Assembly: GCA_003255065.1 (NCBI GenBank)
Contig: QAOA01006931.1
Location: 62,001 to 126,000 of the forward strand
Reading direction: 5' to 3'
DNA from: Cercis canadensis
Lineage: Eukaryota; Streptophyta; Magnoliopsida; Fabales; Fabaceae
DNA length: 64,000 nt
Both the position numbers and the translations under genes were made by a program. A model generated the notes under the pieces. It was not told the DNA's origin and did no database searches. It saw only the letters and a program-made list of their open reading frames with translations. Below, one piece after another: positions 38,031 to 47,377 of this stretch (the stretch's first letter is position 1; the number at the start of each line of letters is the position of its first letter).

Positions 38031-38039
38031 GCCCTTAAG

Positions 38040-39286
38040 CTTCTTAGTTGGATTAAGAATAGCCCTAAATGCAATAATCATACTATATTTACCCCAATAC
38101 TTGTCAAAATTTTCTTTCATTCTATGAGTTATGCTTTGAATCAACAAATCTTCATTTATTAAGTTGGATGTCAAAAGAAGCTCTATCCTCCAAATTTTTC
38201 CAAAATACAAATTATATGTAGGGTAAGATGACCCAGATATCAAGTTGATAATTGTATAGAATGACTTCAAGAATTCACACATTGAAACTCCTCTAGTCCA
38301 CTCATCATTTGATGGACACTACTTATAATTTTTATCAATTAAACTCAAACTATGAAAGACACGACGATACTTGATTGCATTCTTAAGCATTATATAAGTG
38401 GAGTTTCATCTAGTGACACAATCCGGTCTCAAGCCAATTGATGTATCGATCCCACCAACTTATTCAACACATTGAAGAAATTGTTTCATCATACTTTCTG
38501 ATGCCCTCACATAATGCACACTTTGTCTAATTTTGTGCAATTTATCACTTAGTAACTTTCAAACCATCTTGATCAATGAGGTTAAAGATATGAGCAAAAC
38601 ATCTAATATGAAAAAAATCTCCATTAAGTAACAAACTATTTGACAAGCATAGGTGTTCTTTCAAGATGTTTTGCCATCTTTACTCACACCATCTTTTAAA
38701 AAGTTAATTTCACACATCAGAGGTTAATGACTTAACTTTTTTGGATTGTGGTTCAACATTCTCACTAGTATTAGTATTACTCACAAGATTAGGATTTTGT
38801 AAAATTTGACAATCATCATCAGCATCACAACTAATACCANCCGGTCTCAAGCCAATTGATGTATCGATCCCACCAACTTATTCAATACATTGAAGAAATT
38901 GTTTCATCATACTTTCTGATGCCCTCACATAATGTATACTTTGTCTAATTTTGTGCAATTTATCACTTAGTAACTTTCAAACCATCTTGAACAATGAGGT
39001 TAAAGATATGAGCAGAACATCTAATATGAAAAAAATCTCCATTAAGTAACAAACTATTTGACAAGCATAGGTGTTCTTTCAAGATGTTTTGCCATCTTTC
39101 CTCACACCATCTTTTAAAAAGTTAATTTCACACATCAGAGGTTAATGACTTAACTTTTTTGGATTGTGGTTCAACATTCTCACTAGTATTAGTATTACTC
39201 ACAAGATTAGGATTTTGTAAAATTTGACAATCATCATCAGCATCACAACTAATACCATCATTCTTTCTAACATTAGAGGAATCCAT
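38040..39286 (-). pseudogene. hAT transposase, N-terminal and central part
   Basis: The start at 39286 reads MDSSNVRKNDGIS. A central exon (about 38035-38282) contains YPTYNLYFGKIWRIELLL and MKENFDKYW, typical of the plant hAT core, and ends at NPTKKL where the PIF/Harbinger-like element enters. Between them is an assembly-duplicated segment (38423-39257). Several frame breaks occur in the middle. The BED zinc-finger part was not recognised. Confidence 0.7.
38423..39257. repeat. 417-bp direct duplication around a single N (probable unmerged alleles or contig ends)
   Basis: 38423-38839 and 38841-39257 have the same length and differ at about six positions (roughly 1.4 percent), with one N at 38840 between them. 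That level of difference fits two haplotypes or two contig ends placed side by side. The duplicated piece is hAT transposase sequence. Confidence 0.85.
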
Positions 39287-39289
39287 ACT

Positions 39290-40318
39290 GCAAAAATAAA
39301 TAAATAAATAAAAGCTCATAAATCAAAAATTCACAACCACCAAATTAACCAAAATCAAAATCATCCATAATGACCACAACCAACATCAACAAATCAGCAA
39401 TAACTTAATAAGCCAATAACAAAATGAGACATACAAATACAGAAACTAGCATCAACAAAAATAGTGAAATACCAACATAAACATCAATACCAACATCAAC
39501 TAAATTAACCCAAAAATTTACACAGAGCAACAAGAAATTAAATTAGCTACCCAAACATAAAAATACCAACATCAACAAAATTAATCCAAATATTTACTAT
39601 AAAATTAACAAAGCAGCAAGAAATTAAAAATAGCCACCGGGTCTGAGACATAAAAATAACAGAAATCAACTCAATAAATTTCAAATTAAATAAACAACAA
39701 AGCATTGAATGAAGCAGAAAAAATTAAAAGGAGCAAAATTAAAGGCAAGAAATACTTACAGTTAGAGAAGTAAGAACATTAAGTGACTGAGTCGATGGCT
39801 GGGTGCTTCACTGCTAGTGGAGATGGAGGCTTGGAAGCTGGTAGTGATGGTGACTCGGTGAGATGGAGACTAAGAGTGGCAAAGAGCAGCCAACCAAGTG
39901 CAATGCGATGTGTCACCGTCGAGGAGGGGAAGACCCAAGCATGGATAGAGCTACGTCACCACTGTCGAGAAGGGGAAGACCAATCGAGATCGACGATTAT
40001 TTAGAGAGGCAGGTAGGCAGTAACAACAATGTGCGAGACGAAGGAAGAAGATGAAATTTGAGAGGGTGAAGTGAAGATGGAGATGTCCAGGAGAGAGGTT
40101 TCGTGTTTTCAGAAATGATAATCTACGGATTGAAATGAAATCCCTAAATGAGAAAAAAAAATTTCAAAAAAAGAAGGTAATTTAGACTAACTCGGCCCAT
40201 TCAGCCCAGGCCAAATCGGCCTAGTTCTATTCAGGCCACCAATTTTGCAGTCCAACCCTCCACTTTAGCTAGCTAAAATGGGCCAGCCCATCAGGCCTAG
40301 CACATTTTACCATCTCTA
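39290..40318. other. hAT 5' untranslated and subterminal region
   Basis: A/C-rich DNA with repeated ACCAACATCAAC motifs (39370-39560), then a stretch rich in GAGATGG (39800-40090) and the right hAT terminus. Very similar A/C-rich and terminal sequences occur in the shorter hAT at 56376-57696. No gene seen. Confidence 0.6.
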
Positions 40319-40326
40319 GGCTTAGT

Positions 40327-40425
40327 TTGCTCCACATGTCCTCCTACAATTCAATCATCTTTGTTATCAGCCACTATCAACTCCTACAACTAAAGAGGTC
40401 AAAACACATGCATGAGAGAAAGTAC
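40327..40425 (-). mobile_element. 5' remainder of the LINE split by the hAT
   Basis: This short stretch lies on the far side of the hAT target duplication and continues the LINE toward its 5' end on the minus strand. It holds only weak coding character. The call rests mainly on the target duplication that links it to 30490-31917. Confidence 0.4.
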
Positions 40426-40434
40426 ATTCACAAC

Positions 40435-41103
40435 TTGAGTTGTCAAATTGAGTTGAGCCTGTCGAGTTGGCCCAACCCGCTATACAAATGGGGTGGGTTG
40501 GGTTAAGGTAATTTAGGCCCGTTTAGAAGTAGGTCAATTGAGCCCACCCCATTTGGGTTGCGGGTTTAGACGGGTGGGGCGGGTTAGCCTGTTGTATTTT
40601 TTTTTTTAAAAAAAAATCCCCAATTTCATTTCTCATATAGTCATGTAGATATAGTATTTTATTCTCATATGTCTCTATCCTTTATTTTTTCTTGATAATG
40701 TTGTGAATAGTGAAATCATCTACACGAACAATGCTTCCTTCCTATTTGTTGCTGATTTTTTTTTTTTTTTATTTCTTCAAAATGTTGTTAATTATATGTA
40801 ATGAAGATTTCTAAATGAAATTTATTTCTTGATTAGATAAATCATAGACTCTGTGATTATGAATCAAAATATTAATTTGGATGATGATGAACTAAAAATT
40901 GCTATGAATGAATCTTTTTCAAATGCTTCAATTGATGTATAATGTTTTTTTTTTTCTATCTTTGGTGGGCTAGCCCGCCTAACCCGCAACCCACAGCAAG
41001 TTCGGTTGAGGTTTTTTCAGCCCACCAAAATGGTGGGCCAGCTTGCCCCGCCCTATTTGGTGGCAGGTTGAGGCATGGCGAGCCGACCTGTATTGATAGT
41101 TTT
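40435..41103. mobile_element. Short hAT-like non-autonomous element, 669 bp
   Basis: ATTCACAAC flanks both sides (40426-40434 and 41104-41112), a target duplication of at least 8 bp. Both ends are followed inward by GGCCCAACCCGC-type motifs and their inverses (CCCGCCTAACCCGCAACCC near 40974), a look common to plant hAT relatives. The terminal inverted repeat itself is weak. No protein is encoded. It lies about 660 bp upstream of the synthase start codon. Confidence 0.6.
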
Positions 41104-41112
41104 ATTCACAAC

Positions 41113-41763
41113 CCTAGGTGGAAGGGTTTTCTAAGAAATTTATTTTAGATAAAAGATTTTTTTAATTCTTGAAAGATACAGTGAAAATTATTTGAATTTC
41201 TAAAAGATTTTTTGTTTCACTTGGATCCTTGAATATTCAATTAGTTGATCAAAATGATCCCTTTTAAAAATCCAAGTGATAGTAAAAAAAAATATCATTT
41301 TGATTGACTTTCGAGGTAACATTGTCATATTGAGCCTAATTCTTGAAGCGTAGATCGACTGTATAAGATTTTACATATAAATGGACAATCAGATTATTAT
41401 TATTTTATTAATTTAAATTAAATATTTTAAAAATAATTAAACATATAATATATAAAAAAAAATATTAAAGCACTTACAAGTTAAGCTCAAATTTTAAATT
41501 AACTGAACCTAAAATTGATAATACCTTTTAAAAATATGAATAATAATAAAAAATCTTTTAAAAATCTAAATAATTTTTAATGATAGAACTAAAAAAAAAG
41601 GTTTTACTCATAACTTTAAGTAATTTCCCCTGATTTTTTTTTTCCTCATAATCACTGATGGAAGAAACCCCGAATTCCGAAAATTGGTGAGAAGGAAGCA
41701 ACTGGGCAATTCAGTTTCAAACTTCTTTTGTTTCTGTTGTGCAGAACTGAACAACCCCAATTC
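41113..41763 (+). promoter_or_regulatory. Upstream region and 5' leader of the PGP synthase gene
   Basis: AT-rich DNA without coding signal. The last 120 bases before the ATG are less AT-rich and probably contain the 5' UTR. No TATA box could be assigned with confidence. Confidence 0.4.
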
Positions 41764-44700
41764 ATGTCAGGCATCAAACTGGCCATAACTGCTTCTTCTA
41801 TTTATCTGCGTACAACCACCAGCGCCGCAACCACCACTGCACCCAAACGCAAAACCAAGCCTACATTGCATTTGGCCCTATGGAGCACCAACAGGAATAT
41901 GCATAAAGAGGGGCGGAGGATAACAGCCTGCGCTCACGCACTTTCCCCGGCGCACGATAAGGCTCTCACTAAAAGGCTAGGGTTTCCCTTTTGCGGCCAT
42001 CACATATCTTCTTCGTCTTCTTTCTCTTTTTCCTCTGGGGAGAAATCGGGCTCCTCTGGTTGCGGGTCTGGGTCGGGGTCTGTGTCAAGGTCAGGTCTTG
42101 TGACAGATATGGGTTCGCAGAGCAAGGATCGGGACTGCTCGGAGAATGACGCACTCCTACGCAAAGAATCATCAATGCAAGATTCACCACAGTCTTCTAA
42201 ATTGCTCACCTTGCCCACCATTTTGACTCTAGGGCGGGTCGCCGCTGTGCCGCTTCTTGTTTGCAGTATGTTTAAATTTTTTAGCTTCAATCTGGGTAGT
42301 GTGTTGTTTTCTATTTTCTTTTTAAGGTTTTTTTATTTTTTTAATATTGGGGCGCGCTGAATATCTGGTTTGGTTTATGTGATAATTGCTAGAATGGTAT
42401 GTCTATGTTAGATTGATTTGGGAATTGTCTCATCTGTTTTGTTTTTATGGGTTTAAATATTGGGGCTTCTTTACAAATGGTTGTTCTTGTTTTGGGCACT
42501 GGCATTGTGTTTCCTACACTCTCCACCCCATTCTAAATGGACAATATCTGGTTTGGTTTGTGCAATACTAGCTAGAATGATATCTTTGTGTTAGATTGAT
42601 TTGGGCATTGTCTTATCTGTTTCCTTTTTAGGGGTCATTGGGGCTTCTTTACAAATGCTTATTCGTGGGCATTTTGGGCCAGTGGCAGTAATGCCCAGGA
42701 ATTTTGATTTTGTGAATTGATGCTTGTGATAATGTGTGTTCTTGATTCCTGGTGAAGTTATTGTTGAGCAGCTTTGTTTGACATTTCTGCTGGTACTGCA
42801 ACACTTACTAACATGGGATCTTGGATTACATTGATTTTGTCTGGCTACTGAGATGGTTTTTTCTCATATTCTGTTTAGCCTTTTATGTGGATGGTTTGTG
42901 GGGAACAGCTGCTACCACAAGTATTTTCATTATTGCAGCAATAACAGATTGGCTTGATGGGTATATTGCTCGGAAGGTACACTAATCAAGACTCTTTCAA
43001 ATACTAATGGTACATTTATCAGTTTTAAAATTTTTCTTTTCATAAAATTGCATTGCAGATGAAGTTAAAATCTACATTTGGTGCATTTTTAGATCCAGTA
43101 GCTGACAAGGTATTTCTTCTTAACTTAAACATACCATTTTGCTGTGAGCTAGTTTATGTACTGAAGTTTCTCTCAATAATAATTGAGAGCTAATTTAGTT
43201 CATTTGTGAAAGTAATTACTACTGAATGCAGCTTATGGTTGCTGCAACGTTGGTCTTATTATGTACCAGACCACTGGAAGTTACTGGTTTTGGACAAGTA
43301 CCATGGCTACTGACTATACCCTCAATTGCTATAATTGGTAGGGAGGTAATACATTCTTACCTATTGTAGCTGCAAATTTTAATGCATGTATTACATGACT
43401 TTGTTTACAGGGACCCTAGCAAGGGTCTTGCATCTGATCATCAAACTTGTGCATCTTGATTGATATATTTCCTATCTTCCTTCTTATTTATTCCTACATT
43501 GTTTAGTTTTAAGATGTGTTTCACTGTTAATGATTTTCATACCATATTCTGCCTGCTAGGAAAGGCACCATGGTAGAGGTTATAGGTTAAATCATTTGTT
43601 TTGCTGAATACCATGAAAATCCAATGATTTATATATGAATAAGGTGATAATTAGTGTGTGAAAAGGGACTTCAGATTTGGGATATCATATGTTCGTCTTT
43701 ATTCCATTTTACCACCTTTCTACTGTCTAGCTCTGGAGGATGGAATTAATGTCCATCAGTTTGTTGCTGTGGTGTTTAAAAAGCTTGTAAACACTTATTT
43801 GTATTGAGGATGTAAATTATTAACTAAAAACAACAAAAGCACTTTCATTGTTCAATGTGAAGACAGAAGCAAATCTGAACAATCCTATTTAGTTCTATAT
43901 TTTTTAATCATTTCACCTTATGATGAAAATTAATATGATTGTGTTTTACACTGAGGTTTAAAATTGCAACTAAAATATGATATCTATTGCCTATGAGAGA
44001 AATGCGTGATCTTTTCAAGTTGAGGGTATAATATGATGATATAGTTAATATATACAGACTTCAATCTTCTTCTGTCTCCACTCTTCATGGAAGGCTGGGA
44101 GTTACACAGAGGTCAGAGGTTGGTTTATGTGGGTGCTTTTGGACAGAAACTCAGATTTTGTTCAGAGCATCCTTCTGTTGAGGGTGCACTGAAATTTACG
44201 TTGCTGATGCCCTTCCCAGTGCATTTAGATTTGATGTTTTATATGTGCTTGCGTGAGTTCTATTTAGCTTCTTGCCAATGGGTGTTGGTATGACATTTTT
44301 ATTTGGATAATGTCTTGGAAAAACATGCCATCATTGTCTTAACCCTTTTGTTATATTAAGTTCAGCAATCAATGACTGGATGTAAAGAAGGGGGAGAGGG
44401 GGTTTGAACAATTTAAATCTGTGTCATGGATTGTATTTATAATTTCCTATTGATGACACTGGATGAAACTTCCTTTTGTGTCTCCACTTTGTTTGAGCAT
44501 ATTTGCTTGCACCTGTGTTGGCACATTGTTTAACCAAGTTTTAAGTGGTTATAATAACCATACTTTCTCCTCTCTTAGCCCCTTTTTTTTGAGGCATTAT
44601 TCCTTGTCTAACATTCTTAATAAATGTGTTAATGAATTTGCTTGTAGATAACCATGTCTGCGGTCAGAGAATGGGCTGCTTCCCAGGATAGTAAGCTTTT

Positions 44701-45123
44701 AGAGGTTCGTTTTACCTCCTCTGCACTTGAGTTGATTGTCTTGCCTCTCTGTCTGTATACAAGAGTGTTGAGCTTATATCATGAAACTTCAATTAATAGG
44801 CTGTTGCTGTAAATAACTTGGGTAAGTGGAAAACAGCAACACAGATGACGGCATTAGCCATCCTCCTGGCTACCCGTGGCAGGTGTGAGCTGTCTTTTCA
44901 GAATTTAGGATGCTCTGTTTCCCTCATTATAAAGAGGACTCTGAATTTTTGTTTGAGATATCTGATTGTGCTCTTTTGTTCCCGTACTTCGTTTTGTTTC
45001 AGTCCTGAAGGATCTGCCTTTCTAGTAGGCTCTGGTGTAGCTTTGCTTTATACCTCAGCTGGGCTTGCTGTATGGTCATTGATAGTGTATATGAAGAAAA
45101 TATGGAGGGTGTTGCTGAGGTAG
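41764..45123 (+). CDS. PGPS1: Phosphatidylglycerophosphate synthase (CDP-alcohol phosphatidyltransferase)
   Basis: Catalyses CDP-diacylglycerol plus glycerol 3-phosphate to phosphatidylglycerophosphate, the committed step to phosphatidylglycerol of thylakoids and to mitochondrial cardiolipin. Seven exons join in frame: 41764-42265, 42879-42976, 43059-43109, 43232-43345, 44648-44704, 44800-44882, 45003-45123, giving 341 residues. The ATG at 41764 (MSGIKLAITASS) is the first in the frame; the Ser/Thr/Arg-rich, acid-poor N-terminus (residues 1 to about 140) looks like an organelle transit peptide. The catalytic signature is complete: Asp191, Asp194-Gly195, Ala198-Arg199, Gly208, Asp212 and Asp216, spanning the exon 2/3 junction. 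Membrane segments follow and the C-terminus (YMKKIWRVLLR) matches Arabidopsis PGPS1 (At2g39290). Intron 4 is 1.3 kb. The gene looks intact. Confidence 0.95.
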
Positions 45124-45835
45124 TATGCTTGATAGCTCTCTGGATTTGACTCTTATGAAAATTTTATTGCATCTTACATAACCCAATCTGATTATTGATC
45201 TTAATTAAGGATGCTGCATTTTTTAGATGTGGGGAACAAAGGAAACAGATTTTAAGTAGTGTATACATGTATTTTTTGCTATCCTCTATACTTTTTCAGT
45301 CATCCACACAGCAATAATTCTCTTGGTCCTAAAATTTTGGGTGATAAAAAAAAAAAAAAGGAGGTGGGGGGAGGGGGCGAGGTTAGGGAAGGAAAGAAAG
45401 AAAAGTTGTCTTGAAGATGTTTGGTTGCGCTGCAAATAAAGGATGTAGCAGTGCCGAACTACAATTTCAATTTGGAGCCCTAGAAACGTGTGATATAAGA
45501 GCATTCAAGCAGACTTGATGTATGGAAATTGACATTCCAAGCTTTTGTCTTATGTGCTAATCTAATATTGTTCATCGAGACTTCAAGGCAATTTTTTTTA
45601 TTTTAATTAACGTTCTTTTGCATTTTATTTCTCTTTTCTTCTTACATTTGACTTGAATCTCATATGGACCTCCCTGGTTCTTAGGGATGAATAGAGAATT
45701 GTAGACATTGTGCATGTTTGAATTTGGCATAATGATGGTGTGTTACAAAGCACTAAACATGAATCGAGTAATGAAATCTATGCAATAGTTAAACTTTTAT
45801 TGATAGTTATCTTATTGTGTAAATCATTTTAGCGT
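45124..45835 (+). other. 3' flank of the synthase gene
   Basis: Probably contains the 3' UTR. A poly(A)/G-rich tract lies at about 45345-45380. No other gene seen. Confidence 0.5.
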
Positions 45836-46690
45836 CTCAATTTGAAAAACTCAAATTTGATGAGTATATGAGAGAGATACGAAGTGAATGCTAGGACGAC
45901 CAACCGTGGGGATATTTTCAAGATGTTGATCCGACAAAGTGGACGTTATATGGGAACACAAAGGAGAGACATTATGGCAAATGACAACAAATTTGGTTGA
46001 GTTAGTGAATGGAACTTTGAAAGGAGCTTGCAACTTGCCCATTACATCATTTGTTTAGGTATCCTTTTATAGGATGAATGAAATATTTTTGAATAGAAGA
46101 GAAATGGCTTGGGCATAGATGAGTAGTGGGCAACATTGGATCGATGATGTCAGAAACATAATGCAAATGAATGCGGATAAGACATGTACACACAAGCCCA
46201 TTGCCTTTGACAGAGATACAAGGTTTTTTTAAATTTAAGAAAAGTATGACTCATTCATAAGAATGGGTGGGCGAAATTTTCCTTTAAATCTTGCTGAGAA
46301 AAAATGTGCTTGCAGAGAGTTTCAAGCTCTTAATATACCATGCCCTCATGCCATGGTTGCATGCGCAGTTATTGCCTTAAGTGAGTAGACATATGTTGAT
46401 CTCGTCTACTCTATCCAATTAGTGGTGGATACTTATCAGGGAATGTTTAACCCAATTAGAGGAGAAAAATATTGGCCTCCAAATGATGAATTGAAGGTCG
46501 TGCTCAAGCCTACAATGTTGAGGAAAAAAGGTCGTATTTGTTCTATTCGCATACAAAATGAGATGGACTGACATGATTTTGGAGGCGCTATGAGTAGTGA
46601 AGTCTTTGTCACATGGAAGGCCATAACAAGGGGAGTTGTCCCAACCGAAAGGCAAATCATCCATGAATTTATTTTCATGCCATTTTAGTT
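45836..46690 (+). pseudogene. MULE (Mutator-like) transposase remnant, C-terminal part with SWIM zinc finger
   Basis: Patches in shifting frames match plant mudrA-type transposases: FDEYMREIRSE, DPTKWTLYGNTKERHYGK, then CREFQALNIPCPHAMVACAV (the SWIM zinc-binding motif CxC...CxH) and EKYWPPNDELK before a C-terminal basic region. The N-terminal half, with most of the catalytic domain, is absent, and there are many stops and shifts. It begins only about 700 bp after the synthase stop codon. The MAIN-like pseudogene at 49131-52098 faces it tail to tail. Confidence 0.7.
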
Positions 46691-47377
46691 ATTTCCATGC
46701 GATAGCAATATGTAATTTAACTTTTTAATAAAACATTTTGCTGAATTCAAATGAATTTTAATGACTAAGTGTTATGTTTATAATGTTGTGAAAATGATGT
46801 TAAAATATATGCCAAAAGACATTTTTAGACTATGTGGTCGTCATTAGATGTTAGATAATGAATTTTGATATCCGTTAGACCTTATGTTGCATGATTCCCC
46901 CAAGCATATAGTGTAATGTTGATAGAATGACAACACAAATAAGTTCAATCTACAACTTTGCACGAGTTGGCTATGATCCAAAACATTTGTGCTCCACGAT
47001 GTTTGTCGATAAACATGTTACGACAAAATATTACGGAGCTACGATCCGCTTTGTATCACATCAGAGAAAAGAATAATTGTTTTAAGGATAAGAATGATGT
47101 GAATGGATGCTAAACATAATACAACATAAGCAATGTAGGATGGTTGATGTGAATCTAGGCAATAAGACTCCAAGTGCTCCAAGTGACCCTTTGCACACTC
47201 ATCTAGGCCTAATCAACCGAGCTCGAGTCAAGAGGATTCAAGAGAGTTTGAATGGCCTCATAGAAGAGATTTGGACCCAAGAGTCAAGTATGGAAGCAAT
47301 GATTCAAGAAAAGAGGGCTATATGCTTAATTGGGGTCCTAGAAAGAAAAATTGGCAAATAGCCCTAACATTTACACC
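46691..47377. other. Decayed transposon DNA between MULE remnant and hAT
   Basis: Mostly noncoding. At 47107-47361 (plus) a short stretch with LINRARVKRIQESLNGLIEEI resembles the C-terminal tail of plant Ty3 gag proteins. It is a small fossil fragment with no other parts of such an element around it, so the assignment is weak. Confidence 0.35.

Larger units (their letters stand above)
33081..38034. mobile_element. PIF/Harbinger-like transposon, about 5 kb, carrying an EPFL gene fragment
   Basis: The left end GGGGTTGTTTACTTTC and the reverse complement of the right end GGGCTGTTTGTTTGGTC form an imperfect inverted repeat, with ATGTTTGGT-like motifs repeated just inside. TTAA flanks both ends (33077-33080 and 38035-38038), consistent with the 3-bp TTA/TAA target choice of PIF/Harbinger. 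It splits the hAT transposase coding sequence in the lysine/asparagine-rich stretch between NPTKKL and NFFRY. Inside, on the minus strand, is a Myb/SANT-like protein of the type PIF/Harbinger elements carry (33720-34751). On the plus strand is an EPFL-like host gene fragment (36434-36773). No DDE transposase was recognised, so it is probably not self-mobile. Confidence 0.7.
31918..40318 (-). mobile_element. hAT transposon, 8.4 kb, with nested PIF/Harbinger-like insertion
   Basis: The left end reads TAGAGCTGGGAAATGGGCC and the right end is the inverse of TAGAGATGGTAAAATG, a typical hAT terminal repeat. It is flanked by GGCTCAGT (31910-31917) and GGCTTAGT (40319-40326), an 8-bp target duplication with one mismatch. 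The transposase lies on the minus strand (C-terminal part 32452-33070, N-terminal part 38040-39286), split by the element at 33081-38034. Without that insertion and a duplicated assembly segment the element would be about 3 kb, normal for autonomous hATs. The element at 56376-57696 is a shorter relative. It was inserted into the LINE ORF1 region. Confidence 0.9.

Noticed and set aside
38423-39257. True tandem duplication within the hAT transposase
   Set aside because: A single N lies exactly at the join and three other sites show the same pattern, so an assembly artefact is more likely.
41728-41763. Twelve-residue N-terminal extension of the synthase
   Set aside because: The frame is open upstream but begins with TTG. 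The first ATG is at 41764 and is preferred.
42000-42290. Minus-strand acidic open frame
   Set aside because: It is the antisense shadow of synthase exon 1, caused by its Ser- and Gly-rich codons.
44087-44293. Open frame inside synthase intron 4
   Set aside because: No similarity to any family I know. The exons on either side join in frame without it.
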